From Rhizobium sp. WYJ-E13 (GTDB lineage: Bacteria > Pseudomonadota > Alphaproteobacteria > Rhizobiales > Rhizobiaceae): a DNA stretch of 64,000 nucleotides. How positions within the stretch are numbered: position 1 is the stretch's first letter; every line of letters starts with the position of its first letter. A model generated the notes under the pieces. The model was not told the origin of the DNA, made no database searches, and saw only the letters and a program-made list of their open reading frames with translations. Positions 26,527 to 34,233 of the stretch are shown in pieces. The stretch lies in contig NZ_CP076855.1 in assembly GCF_018987265.1 (NCBI RefSeq), positions 62,001 to 126,000 on the forward strand. Reading direction: 5' to 3'. A program made the position numbers and the translations under genes.

Positions 26527-27873
26527 TCAGCCGTCTCGTAATTTGTCGACGACCCACGTCTGCAGCCGGCGCCCAGTGCCTTTAGAATTCGTTTCGGTAA
26601 GATCCTCCGGAAAAATCCCGAAGATCGGCCCGAGGTGCTTCATTCGCGGGATGGTTTTTTCCTTGGCCTCCCGATATTCCTCCGTTTCCATCCCGAAGGC
26701 CTCAACGAGCAGTCGACGCGGTGGGTGATCTCTAAAGGCAATCTCCAAAATGAAGTCTGGTCGGCAAAGACCGATGGGTGTCTCCGACGCGAAGAGCGGT
26801 TTGGTCATCTTTATCCTGAGCTCTGGTGCAGCGTCGAATAGAGATCGCTGTAGCCAGAATAATAAATGGGATACATCCCGCTCAAACCCCGATTCGACGG
26901 GGAAGAGCGTATCGCCGTTGTAGACCGGCTGGGCGTAGGCTTGCACTGCTCGAACCGGTCCTTCGTCGTCTTCCTGAAAATCCACGTTCAAAAGGGTCAG
27001 AAATGGCCCTCGACTTGCCGGATCGCCCCGCAGCGGCTGGCGCACCTTGGCGAGGATGTCGATTGTTCGCGAGGACGATGCCGGCATGATCGCCTGTGTG
27101 GATATGCTGGTCGAAAACAGCAGCATGAACCCGGTACGCCGAAGTCCCTCCGGCCAGTCCGTGCGGGAGGTCGCAAGCAACCGTTGCCAACGGCTGTCCG
27201 GATTCCAATAGTCCGCAGCCCAAGTCGATAGAAGCGCATTCAGTGTCCAGGTCCTGAGCACCCTGAGCTCACGGGCGGCCGAGCGCAGCCGGGCGAGTTG
27301 ATTGGCGAGTGTGAGATCGGGATCGTCCTGCAGCGGCGGGATCACGTTCGTGCCCGCCTTCTCGAGCATCCGCCACAGGACGCCTCCGAGTCTTGATGGC
27401 CGGTCGCTTCGTTCCGTCGAGCGGGAGGGATCTTGGCCTGAGACATCGGCGAGGCGGGTGGGAATGGCCGGCAGTGCGTCGATGTAGGTGCGATCAGATC
27501 TCGGCAGTGGCCGAAGATGAAAGCCACGATCGAAGAGGGCGGGGTCGGCATTCCTGTCGACATGGAATGGACAGGATGGCGCGTGATTTGGTCTTTCGTC
27601 ATGTTGACCGGGATCAGCATCCTTCGGCGTCAGCCGCCGCAGGGTAAAAGTGCGTTCCTGCTGGATCGGGGCGAGCAATGGCTGGTGCTGACTGTGCAGG
27701 CAGTCGCATTCGATCCAGCCATTCATCACCTTGACGCGTCGAATAACCGTAAGCGCGATTGCCTCATCGTGGCTGGAGGCTGCGTTTCCGTACCAGGCCC
27801 GTAACGCCACGGCCTCGCGGTCGCTCAGTTCAGCCAACGCATGGGTCGGGCTGTTGCGGACCACGATACGCAT
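26527..27873 (-). CDS. DUF1173-family protein
   Basis: 448 aa of a rhizobial plasmid-associated family of unknown function. The N-terminal pattern of three cysteines is present: GWIECDCL (Cys 56 and 58) and SCPFHVD (Cys 101), which could bind metal. The rest is a mixed alpha/beta sequence with several Trp-rich motifs (RTWTLNALLSTWAADYWNPD) and the ending FGIFPEDLTE. It is downstream of a small membrane protein gene and would be cotranscribed with it from the promoter near 28210. The context between coupling protein and relaxase genes suggests a conjugation-linked role; no function is established that I know of. Confidence 0.7.
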   Translation of the reverse strand: MRIVVRNSPTHALAELSDREAVALRAWYGNAASSHDEAIALTVIRRVKVMNGWIECDCLHSQHQPLLAPIQQERTFTLRRLTPKDADPGQHDERPNHAPSCPFHVDRNADPALFDRGFHLRPLPRSDRTYIDALPAIPTRLADVSGQDPSRSTERSDRPSRLGGVLWRMLEKAGTNVIPPLQDDPDLTLANQLARLRSAARELRVLRTWTLNALLSTWAADYWNPDSRWQRLLATSRTDWPEGLRRTGFMLLFSTSISTQAIMPASSSRTIDILAKVRQPLRGDPASRGPFLTLLNVDFQEDDEGPVRAVQAYAQPVYNGDTLFPVESGFERDVSHLLFWLQRSLFDAAPELRIKMTKPLFASETPIGLCRPDFILEIAFRDHPPRRLLVEAFGMETEEYREAKEKTIPRMKHLGPIFGIFPEDLTETNSKGTGRRLQTWVVDKLRDG

Positions 27874-27882
27874 GGCTCGGCG

Positions 27883-28176
27883 TCAGTACCCGATCGACCA
27901 AAGGCTGAAGCCGAGATATCCGACAGCCACGGAGCCACCGACAGCGATGGCCGTCTCCGCCCAACCGCGGATGTCCCAAAAACTGCCTTTCCCGGTCCGA
28001 GCACCTTCAATCGCGACCGAGAGGAAGAGATAGGACGGGATGACCATCGCATAGCCCAGGGTCAGACTATCTCTAAAGGCCACCCGAGCAGCGACGAATG
28101 CGAGCGCGAGGAATAGGGCCGCTATGCCTAACCGCCGCATGTCAAACCGATAGCCAAACCGTTTGTGCCATCCCAT
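27883..28176 (-). CDS. Small inner-membrane protein, transfer-region associated
   Basis: 97 aa with three hydrophobic stretches (about residues 15-32, 40-55 and 72-92) and a basic N-terminus. The ATG at 28176 has GGAG 8 bases ahead. It ends 9 bases before the DUF1173 gene, so the pair is an operon. No family recognised. Confidence 0.65.
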   Translation of the reverse strand: MGWHKRFGYRFDMRRLGIAALFLALAFVAARVAFRDSLTLGYAMVIPSYLFLSVAIEGARTGKGSFWDIRGWAETAIAVGGSVAVGYLGFSLWSIGY

Positions 28177-28578
28177 CAGTTTTCTCCGTCACATAGAGCA
28201 GATCGAAAATTTAACCGCAGTTAAAGTTTGGCGCAATTGGAGATTGATGTGCAAACCTCGAGGACACATCAATTTCGTCAACAAGGGGAAGCAAGCCCTG
28301 AATTGAGGATCCGTCTCGGAGGCCGCAAGCGGTCCCTTGCACGGGCTGTCGGCTGCGGTGTATTGAGGCGTAATGGACTTATGAACAGTCGCATGCAAAA
28401 GATGAACAACAAAGCGTTTACGCTTACCTTCTTGGTCTCTGAATAACTCCATGCTTCGAATGAGCGGTAGACCTTTGAAACATTCACACAGCCGTCGCCG
28501 GCGCGCCCTTGTGCCGGGTTGTCGGCGTCTACGGATCGGCGATCGGGTCAGAGGATCTCCTGATAAGGATAACATTCG
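28177..28578. other. Divergent control region between the DUF1173 operon and the XRE regulator
   Basis: About 400 bases. The left part contains a promoter and palindrome for the minus-strand operon (described separately). The rest contains the short hairpin CCGC-AA-GCGG near 28323 and several frames on both strands without start sites or codon bias; I found no supported gene. It is a reasonable place to look for an origin of transfer, but no relaxase nick consensus could be identified by eye. Confidence 0.5.
28208..28236 (-). promoter_or_regulatory. Promoter of the minus-strand DUF1173 operon overlapping a palindromic operator
   Basis: On the minus strand, TTGCGC (28236-28231), a 17-base spacer and TAAATT (28213-28208) form a plausible sigma-70 promoter about 30 bases before the start codon. 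The perfect palindrome TTTAAC-CGCA-GTTAAA (28210-28225) sits across the spacer and -10, where a repressor would block it. A related palindrome occurs at 32193-32208. Confidence 0.5.
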
Positions 28579-28920
28579 ATGCCGAGGCTGAAGGACGATG
28601 CGCCAGATGAGCGATCAGACGTCACGGACCTGACGTCGCTCTCCTTCCAGGAGAGACTTGCTATCGGGCTTGACCGCCTGAAGTCCGAGCGAAAACTGAC
28701 GAACAAGGAATTGGGCGAGCAGCTCGGCGTGTCGGAAGCTTATATGTCGCAAGTGACCCGCGGAATGCGGGACGTGAAGCTGACAACACTCGACAAGATG
28801 ACACGCATCTGGGATGTCTCGATCGAGGATCTGTTCACGGTCACCGAAGACGACCTTGCCCGGATAGCGGCGAAAAAAGCACGCCGCCGGAAGAGGAAGG
28901 CTGCCAAGCCGTCGTCCTGA
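28579..28920 (+). CDS. XRE-family repressor-like regulator (TrbR-like position)
   Basis: 113 aa with a helix-turn-helix domain (residues about 24-78: RLAIGLDRLKSERKLTNKELGEQLGVSEAYMSQVTRG) and a Lys/Arg-rich tail. In the rhizobial plasmid pRleVF39b a small HTH repressor, TrbR, is encoded between the relaxase and traG genes and represses transfer. This gene lies in the same relative place, so a role as repressor of conjugation is a reasonable inference. The palindromes at 28210 and 32193 are candidate binding sites. Confidence 0.8.
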   Translation: MPRLKDDAPDERSDVTDLTSLSFQERLAIGLDRLKSERKLTNKELGEQLGVSEAYMSQVTRGMRDVKLTTLDKMTRIWDVSIEDLFTVTEDDLARIAAKKARRRKRKAAKPSS

Positions 28921-28943
28921 GCATTTCAGCATCCGTTCCGTGG

Positions 28944-29513
28944 TTAGTGGTTCAGGTTGAACCAGAACCGTTGCTTCACACCTTGTTCGTCAGGGATATC
29001 GAAGAAGTAGGGATCCGCGCGACGCGGCCGTGGCGTTGCGATCTGCGCAATACAACTATCGCCTCGGTCGCCGAAGTTCCGCCGTATGACGGCACCCTTT
29101 AGCCCGGCATCGGAAGCGCGCTGACCTGGAGACCGGCAAACATCGACCGTCTTGACGCATTGGTCAGGCTCGCCCCTCCATCCATTCTCCCCTTGCGAGC
29201 TGTAGCCGACAGTGGTCCCAGCAGGGCAGTCGTCGTAGGACTCGTGCCCTGGCTTGCCGGCATTAGCCTCGTGGCAGATTGGCCAGGAAAACCCCGGCTC
29301 CTTGATGGCCGCAATGAGTTTTGTCATGGGCGGAACGCAGTAGGGAACACCGTGCCAGGACGGGTTCTGTGACGCGGCGCAAAGCAGAACCTGGCATCCC
29401 CAGGATGCATCCTCGGCATTCGCCGGAGTCACCGATGGCGCAGAGGCCGAACCAACCATGATTGCGGCCAATATCAAGGTCGATCTCATTGTTCGCTCCT
29501 TCAAATTGGTCAT
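28944..29513 (-). CDS. Cys-rich periplasmic protein, possibly TrbM-like
   Basis: 189 aa in frame, with the functional start perhaps at the second Met (MRSTLILAA, 182 aa). A signal peptide ends near ANA-ED. The mature part has eight or so Cys in patterns such as WGCQVLLCAASQNPSW and WPICHEANAGKPG, reminiscent of TrbM-type conjugation proteins (CExxLCL...). It overlaps the preceding gene by 4 bases and is the last gene of a six-gene minus-strand operon of secreted proteins. The TrbM link is weak; a secreted, disulfide-bonded transfer accessory protein is the safe statement. Confidence 0.6.
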   Translation of the reverse strand: MTNLKERTMRSTLILAAIMVGSASAPSVTPANAEDASWGCQVLLCAASQNPSWHGVPYCVPPMTKLIAAIKEPGFSWPICHEANAGKPGHESYDDCPAGTTVGYSSQGENGWRGEPDQCVKTVDVCRSPGQRASDAGLKGAVIRRNFGDRGDSCIAQIATPRPRRADPYFFDIPDEQGVKQRFWFNLNH

Positions 29514-29881
29514 TGGATTTGCGCCCAGGCGCCGTCAATTTTCGCGAAGGAGAGCACGCCTGGTTGCCTGGCCCCGGCAAACGAGCCTTTGACCGTTGTA
29601 ATGATGCCTGTGCAGGTCACACCCGGCACGGCCTGACGCGGTTTGCATTCAGAAATCCGCATTGACCGGTCCGACTTCGCAATTGCGGCGCTAGCCTCCT
29701 CGTCGTTGGGAGCGTCAGCGCTCGTCTTCTGTCGCGCTTGGTCCTTCAGCCGAGAGATCTCCTGTTTGAGATCGATCTCCTGGTTGCTCTTGCTCACGTC
29801 GTTGATCGCATAGCCGCCGAATGCGCCTACCAGGAAGGCGATCGCCGTTGCTAAGACCGCGCCACCGGAGAGCTTGTTCAT
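29510..29881 (-). CDS. Small membrane-anchored periplasmic protein
   Basis: 123 aa from the ATG at 29881, which has GAGGTGG directly upstream; a start nine codons earlier would overlap the previous gene. An N-terminal membrane helix (residues about 7-27) is followed by a charged helix (KSNQEIDLKQEISRLKDQARQK) and a short domain with two Cys (SECKP, GVTCTG). Downstream gene overlap is 4 bases. Unknown family; periplasmic role inferred from the anchor and cysteines. Confidence 0.65.
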   Translation of the reverse strand: MNKLSGGAVLATAIAFLVGAFGGYAINDVSKSNQEIDLKQEISRLKDQARQKTSADAPNDEEASAAIAKSDRSMRISECKPRQAVPGVTCTGIITTVKGSFAGARQPGVLSFAKIDGAWAQIQ

Positions 29882-29888
29882 CACCACC

Positions 29889-30200
29889 TCAGTATCCCTC
29901 AATCCCAAGGCGTTTCAGGACGGCGGCCGGATTGGTGTCGCAGTCTCTCTTCCAGTCGGGATGCTTGGCGCAGGCATAGGCGTATTGGCTAAGATCGGCT
30001 GACGAGAGATCGGCGAGCCTGTTGCCGACTGCCTTCCACCGTTGCACCTCGGCAGGATCGCAACCCGCGCCTCCGGCCCCGCAAAAGTCCGGATCGCGCT
30101 GCTCTATCTGCTTCTGTGTGGCGCCGTCCTGTCCGATCGCGACTGAAGCGGATCCGGACAGCAATATGAACACCACAGCGATTCCAGTAATGCGTTTCAT
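29889..30200 (-). CDS. Small secreted protein with paired cysteines
   Basis: 103 aa with a clear signal peptide (about residues 1-23, IGQ-DG) and four Cys (DFCGAGGAGCDP, YACAKHPDWKRDC). Starts immediately after the nuclease-like gene upstream. No family recognised; its place in the operon of secreted transfer-region proteins is the only functional clue. Confidence 0.65.
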   Translation of the reverse strand: MKRITGIAVVFILLSGSASVAIGQDGATQKQIEQRDPDFCGAGGAGCDPAEVQRWKAVGNRLADLSSADLSQYAYACAKHPDWKRDCDTNPAAVLKRLGIEGY

Positions 30201-30821
30201 TCAACCTCCATGCACTTCGTTGGGGTTCAGTGTCTTCGGACCGACAGGCAAAGGCAGGGGCAGGCCGCTGTCGGGTTCTAGTGAAGAGGCCCTCGCTTTG
30301 TCCCCGTTCGCCGTCGAGGCGGTATAGAGCCAGGGAGGAAGAAGATCCGGCGACGACCAGACGCCGTATCCGAGGCCGCGGGCCTTTCGCTCGATATCAA
30401 AATAGGCAGAGACCTGGGGTTCGTCGCGGTAGTTGAACGCGTAGCCAATGCCTTCCGCGATCGCCGTGGCGGCGAGGTTCGTCTCACCAACAAAGCAATG
30501 GGCGAGGATTACACCGTTGGCGTCACGAGCAATGGGTGCGCAGTTTACGTTCTGTCCAAGGGTACGGAGGATCATCCAGGCCCGCGAAACCTGACCCGCA
30601 GGCCAGTCGATGCCATCGCTCGTTGCTGTCTGTTCGAGGCGAGGGGCTTCGTATCCTGCAAGTCGCACGGTCTGCCCGCTCTTCCTGAACTCGAAGGTTG
30701 TGGCATCCACGACCTGAACTTTTCCGAAGATCTGCCGGGGAATATCAGCCGGTCGGTTTTGCGCGGGCGCGGCCGTCGCCGTCATCAGCAGCAGCAGTAT
30801 CGACAATGAAACAACTCTCAT
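30201..30821 (-). CDS. Secreted staphylococcal-nuclease-like protein, probably catalytically inactive (paralogue 1)
   Basis: 206 aa from ATG 30821, which overlaps the upstream stop (ATGA). The signal peptide ends PAQ-NR. The fold signature of SNase is visible: QVVDATTFEF, VRLAGYEAPRLEQ, and the ending YFDIERKARGLGYGVWSSPD. Compared with active thermonucleases, the second Asp of VDGDT is Thr, the APE glutamate is Arg, and the later catalytic Arg (DxxGR) is replaced (DANGVIL). It is therefore likely a non-enzymatic relative. It is the closest of three tandem paralogues to the SNase family. Confidence 0.75.
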   Translation of the reverse strand: MRVVSLSILLLLMTATAAPAQNRPADIPRQIFGKVQVVDATTFEFRKSGQTVRLAGYEAPRLEQTATSDGIDWPAGQVSRAWMILRTLGQNVNCAPIARDANGVILAHCFVGETNLAATAIAEGIGYAFNYRDEPQVSAYFDIERKARGLGYGVWSSPDLLPPWLYTASTANGDKARASSLEPDSGLPLPLPVGPKTLNPNEVHGG

Positions 30822-31462
30822 TGCTGTGCTCCCGCTTGGCCGGTCAGCACTGCGACGGGATGGGGCATGTCTGAGTAGGCCCACAAGCCGGCTCGTGCCG
30901 CTCGCGCACTTTCTTCTGCTACCCTGTAGCCGGGAACGATCAAATGGCCGCTGGTGTCGACGGCGGCGAAGCCCCATCCTTCGGCGATCATATAGGTCGC
31001 CAGATCATAGCGCCGCTGGCCTGATGTCGTTTGGCAGGCGACCACAGCATTGTTCTGATCGAGATCCTTGATGGTTGTGCAGACGGGCTTCGTGTCCTTG
31101 ATCAACGCCTGCGCCATGATCAGGTTGAGCTCTCCGCAGTCCCTCATAACGCCAGGAGAGATCGTGACAGAGGTGCCGCGGAGACACGCTTGCAGGCCGT
31201 AGAGACGATATCGCCGCCCGCCGGAAAGCCAGGTGTCACCTGTTTCGAATTGCGCCTGCACCGGAAACGGAACGAATTGGGTTTGATCGCTTTCCTGGTT
31301 GTCTGCGGTGGTACCTTCGTTCTTAAGCGCCTGAACAGGGATGATGGGAGCCTGCAGGCGAGCAGGTTGTGGGTGGCTCGGTCCGGCGAGCATCGGCATG
31401 ATCGATATGCCTGCAAACAGGCCGGAAGCTGCAAGCGTAGACATCAACATCAGCAACCTCAT
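30818..31462 (-). CDS. Secreted SNase-like protein (paralogue 2)
   Basis: 214 aa with a signal peptide (about residues 1-26). The SNase-like features are weaker: GDTWLSGGRRYRLYGLQACLRG in the place of the VRLxGxxAPE strand, and ESARAARAGLWAY matching the conserved C-terminal helix. Cys replaces the catalytic Glu position (LQAC), and further Cys occur in RDCGEL, PVCTTI and VVACQT. It sits 5 bases after the upstream paralogue and overlaps the next by 4 bases. A secreted structural or binding protein built on a nuclease fold is likely. Confidence 0.65.
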   Translation of the reverse strand: MRLLMLMSTLAASGLFAGISIMPMLAGPSHPQPARLQAPIIPVQALKNEGTTADNQESDQTQFVPFPVQAQFETGDTWLSGGRRYRLYGLQACLRGTSVTISPGVMRDCGELNLIMAQALIKDTKPVCTTIKDLDQNNAVVACQTTSGQRRYDLATYMIAEGWGFAAVDTSGHLIVPGYRVAEESARAARAGLWAYSDMPHPVAVLTGQAGAQQ

Positions 31463-31467
31463 CGCGA

Positions 31468-32163
31468 TCAGTTCATGGAAGGGTTGGCGCGATAGCGCTC
31501 ACCGTAGGGGTGCGTGAAGTGGGCGTTCGCCCAGATCCCAGTCCTCGTCCTCTTGGCGCTTTCCTCTGCCTGTGCATATTCCGGGAATATCGCGCGGCCG
31601 GAATGATCACGGGCAGCAAACGCCAATCCCTTGGCGATAAGCACCTCCGAAAGCGATTGAGCGTGGCCGTCTTTCACGAAAAAGCATTCCGCAAAGCGCA
31701 CGGTGGGCGTGCCCGTGTTTTGACCAAGGAAATGACACGGAAATGCATTGCCAGCGGCCGCCTTTGCCTCATCGAGCGTGGAGGTCAAGCCAGCGAGTGA
31801 AAGCATAGCGCATGTCGTCCGCATGCCAGCGAATTCCACCTGCTCGACCGACAGACAGCCTTGGGCACCCACTAGTTTGACGGTGGTCCCATCGGAAGCA
31901 AGAAATGCACTCCCGATCAGGGCGCCTCCCGGCATGACTGTTTGCAGATCGAGCCGCTCGGCTATCGATGACGTATCAAGGATTATGTCGGGAGCGGGAA
32001 TCAGGTCGCGGCCCTCTGCGTAAGCCTTCTGATAGTAGCTGACGATTCTCGAGGCGGCATCGTCCTCTCCGGCGAGCGCCAGGGCGTTGACCGTGCATGC
32101 AATGGTGCAAAAGAGGAGGCGAGTAAGCCGCCGCGCGCCTGGGTTCATGCTTGAATCCGTCAT
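31468..32163 (-). CDS. Secreted SNase-like protein (paralogue 3), first gene of the minus-strand operon
   Basis: 231 aa if started at ATG 32163 (MTDSSMN...); the ATG at 32148 is the alternative, and a frame open to 32286 is rejected because it overlaps the promoter. A signal-like hydrophobic segment (LLFCTIACTVNALALA) follows. The VKLVGAQGCLSVEQ strand again has Cys where SNase has its Glu, and EESAKRTRTGIWANAHF matches the end of paralogue 2. TTCAML, FPCHF and AECFF give a Cys pattern close to paralogue 2. A TATAAT box within a palindrome lies about 30 bases upstream. Confidence 0.65.
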   Translation of the reverse strand: MTDSSMNPGARRLTRLLFCTIACTVNALALAGEDDAASRIVSYYQKAYAEGRDLIPAPDIILDTSSIAERLDLQTVMPGGALIGSAFLASDGTTVKLVGAQGCLSVEQVEFAGMRTTCAMLSLAGLTSTLDEAKAAAGNAFPCHFLGQNTGTPTVRFAECFFVKDGHAQSLSEVLIAKGLAFAARDHSGRAIFPEYAQAEESAKRTRTGIWANAHFTHPYGERYRANPSMN

Positions 32164-32191
32164 CAATTGGCTGTCGCAAAGCATGCACAAA

Positions 32192-32208
32192 ATTATACTG
32201 CAGTGCAA
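32192..32208 (-). promoter_or_regulatory. Promoter/operator of the secreted-protein operon
   Basis: On the minus strand a TATAAT -10 box (32197-32192) overlaps the imperfect palindrome TTATACTGCAGTGCAA (plus-strand 32193-32208). The palindrome matches the one at 28210-28225 in 11 of 16 positions, including the ACnGCAGT core. Both are centred about 37-42 bases before the first start codon of their operon. Confidence 0.42.
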
Positions 32209-32276
32209 GTCTGGAAAAGCAGGAAAGATTGCGTTATGTCTGGTCTGACACCGAAATGTGCGCACGGAGAAGGTAG

Positions 32277-32675
32277 ATGTCAGCACATCGAAAGGCCGTC
32301 AGGATCGTGACTTTCCCCTTCAGGGCAATGTGGTTTCTGGTTTTACTCGCCAACTTTCTTGTCGTCGCGATTGTGTGCGCGGTGATCATCGCTTTCGTCG
32401 CCTACGGCCTCGCTCTGACGCTGTCATACCTGTTGCTTCCGACGGAATGGACGCGGGCGCTCTGGCAATGGGCGGCGGACCTATACGCGCACTCCCACTG
32501 GTTCAAAGGGGTAACAGTCACCATCTTCGTGATCCTTTTCCTTTCGATCCTGAAGGTTTGGCCGGGGAGCGATCCCAAGGCAGATGCGGCTCGCGAGCGC
32601 GAAGCGAAGAGGCTCAACGATGACCTGGTCGCGGCCCGCCAACAGGCGCAAGCCCAAGCGAAACTTCGAGGCTGA
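32277..32675 (+). CDS. Small inner-membrane protein at head of the relaxase operon
   Basis: 132 aa with two transmembrane helices (about residues 15-52 as one long or two short, and 77-95) and a hydrophilic C-terminal helix rich in Ala/Gln/Glu. The ATG follows GGAGAAGG. It ends 7 bases before the ParA/VirC1-like gene and appears to lead the operon that contains the relaxase. No family recognised. Confidence 0.65.
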   Translation: MSAHRKAVRIVTFPFRAMWFLVLLANFLVVAIVCAVIIAFVAYGLALTLSYLLLPTEWTRALWQWAADLYAHSHWFKGVTVTIFVILFLSILKVWPGSDPKADAAREREAKRLNDDLVAARQQAQAQAKLRG

Positions 32676-32682
32676 GGGATCC

Positions 32683-33432
32683 ATGACAGGCAAACCACTT
32701 TCGCTCGCGATCTCGACCTTCAAGGGTGGGGCCGGGAAATCAACCCTGAACGTCAACCTTGCAGCAGAATTCGCCCAGCAAGGACACAGGACACTGCTCA
32801 TCGATTGCGACGAGCAGGAATCGTCAACCCGGTGGTACAACGTCTCCATGAAACGGGGATTGCTCCCGACCGACGGCACGCTGCTGCATCTGCGGGTCGC
32901 ACCGGATGACCGGTTTGCTGATCGCCTCGCGGAGGCGCCTGCAGCCGATATCCGGATCTACGATGTCGGCGGATACGTTCACCAACGGGCAATCGAGGTC
33001 TATCACGAGTGCGATGCAGTCCTGATCCCGATCATTCCCGAACCGACGGCTGCGACCTCCGCCATCAAGGTGGCGACGATCCTGAAAGAGATCTCCAGGA
33101 AGCGAGCACGAGGTCCGATCCCGTATGCGGCCATCTGGAATTACGTGGACATGATCGCGCTTAAACACAATCGCTCTCTTCCGGAGGTCCATGCCATCTT
33201 GACGAGCGGCCGAATTCCGATGGTGGACACGGTCATCCGCAAGAGCAACCACTTCAGCGACGTCGGCGCCGGCTTCGGATCGCTCTATTCCAAGCTCGCC
33301 AGCATCGAGAGTAATCCAGCGCTAACACCGTCGGCCAAGCGGCGCGCCTCAGAAAGCGTGCTTGACGCGATTGATCTCATAAAAAAGATCAACAACGAGT
33401 TTATCGGCCTGCTGCAGGCGGAGGCTGCCTGA
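32683..33432 (+). CDS. ParA/VirC1-like ATPase of the DNA-processing complex
   Basis: 249 aa from ATG 32683 (GAGGGA upstream). Deviant Walker A FKGGAGKST, the LLIDCDEQ motif and the YDVGGYV Walker-B-like strand identify the MinD/ParA class. VirC1 in Agrobacterium is such an ATPase; it helps bring relaxase complexes to the pole and the VirD4 channel. Immediate neighbours (an RHH protein and the relaxase) favour this over plasmid partition, since no ParB or centromere-like repeats are present. Confidence 0.82.
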   Translation: MTGKPLSLAISTFKGGAGKSTLNVNLAAEFAQQGHRTLLIDCDEQESSTRWYNVSMKRGLLPTDGTLLHLRVAPDDRFADRLAEAPAADIRIYDVGGYVHQRAIEVYHECDAVLIPIIPEPTAATSAIKVATILKEISRKRARGPIPYAAIWNYVDMIALKHNRSLPEVHAILTSGRIPMVDTVIRKSNHFSDVGAGFGSLYSKLASIESNPALTPSAKRRASESVLDAIDLIKKINNEFIGLLQAEAA

Positions 33433-33437
33433 GCGCG

Positions 33438-33836
33438 ATGTCGAGGGAAAGGACGCCGGCTGGCAACATTCTCGCTCTTGCCCGATCGAGAGAAGACAAG
33501 GCGAGGGACGTGGAGGCGGATGCGACGTCCTACATGCCGACCAGCCTCGATCTCGACAAGCTCATGCCGGAGGATCCTCTCCAGGTGCAGGAGCCCCGCG
33601 CCGATCGGGAAACAAGGTCAAAGGTCCGCCGTCCTCCAGACAAAAGCGAAGCTCGAGAAGAGCTGGCGACAAAAGCGGATGATATTGGGGAGTCTGTGAA
33701 GAGGAAGCGCATTTCTCTCTACCTCGACGACGACGTGTTGACGAAGATTTTCCGCGTATCGCTGGAACGGCATGAACAGCTCTCGTCGGCGACCCACAGG
33801 CTGATCCTCGAAGCGTTGAAGGCGAGGGGTCTGTAG
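33438..33836 (+). CDS. Ribbon-helix-helix DNA-binding protein, VirC2-like
   Basis: 132 aa. A polar N-terminal half is followed by a C-terminal RHH domain (KRKRISLYLDDDVLTKIFRVSLERHEQ). VirC2 has this layout and binds overdrive/oriT DNA beside VirC1. It starts 5 bases after the ATPase gene. Sequence identity to VirC2 cannot be judged by eye, so the name rests on layout and order. Confidence 0.68.
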   Translation: MSRERTPAGNILALARSREDKARDVEADATSYMPTSLDLDKLMPEDPLQVQEPRADRETRSKVRRPPDKSEAREELATKADDIGESVKRKRISLYLDDDVLTKIFRVSLERHEQLSSATHRLILEALKARGL

Positions 33837-33840
33837 GCAG

Positions 33841-34233
33841 ATGCGCGAGCCGGCCGTCATGTTTCGTCTACCGGCCCATGTCTTAAGCAACGTCGAGCTG
33901 CTTGCCAGCCGGCTCGATATTTCCGTCAATCTTGTCGCAAAGCTCATCGTCACCAGGGAGATCATGCACATTCCTGCGATCTTGGAAGAGCATGACCGGC
34001 AGCTGGGAAACATGCACCAGTTCCTCCGCGAGCTCGCCTTTCGAAACGAGGAGTTTCTATCGGAAGAGCGCGACCAAGCCATCCTCGCCGCGGCCATCAT
34101 GACCAAGCTGGATGAGGTGATGGCCGCTCTGGACTCAATCCGCGATGCGGCTTTTGTGAGACCATCCACCTTTATCGCCGACCTGATCAGGAAACACGAT
34201 GAACGACCTCTCCAGAAGTCGCTTGGGGTCTAG
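33841..34233 (+). CDS. Relaxase accessory protein (MobC/TraJ-like position)
   Basis: 130 aa, helical, beginning with an RHH-like stretch (MFRLPAHVLSNVELLASRLDIS) and a coiled-coil middle part. It starts 4 bases after the VirC2-like gene and overlaps the relaxase gene by 35 bases, indicating coupled translation. Accessory proteins that bind oriT next to the relaxase often hold this place. No firm family assignment. Confidence 0.6.
   Translation: MREPAVMFRLPAHVLSNVELLASRLDISVNLVAKLIVTREIMHIPAILEEHDRQLGNMHQFLRELAFRNEEFLSEERDQAILAAAIMTKLDEVMAALDSIRDAAFVRPSTFIADLIRKHDERPLQKSLGV

Noticed and set aside
28177..32276. Origin of transfer
   Set aside because: Expected near the relaxase operon or in the divergent spacers, but no nick-site consensus with adjacent inverted repeats could be identified with confidence.
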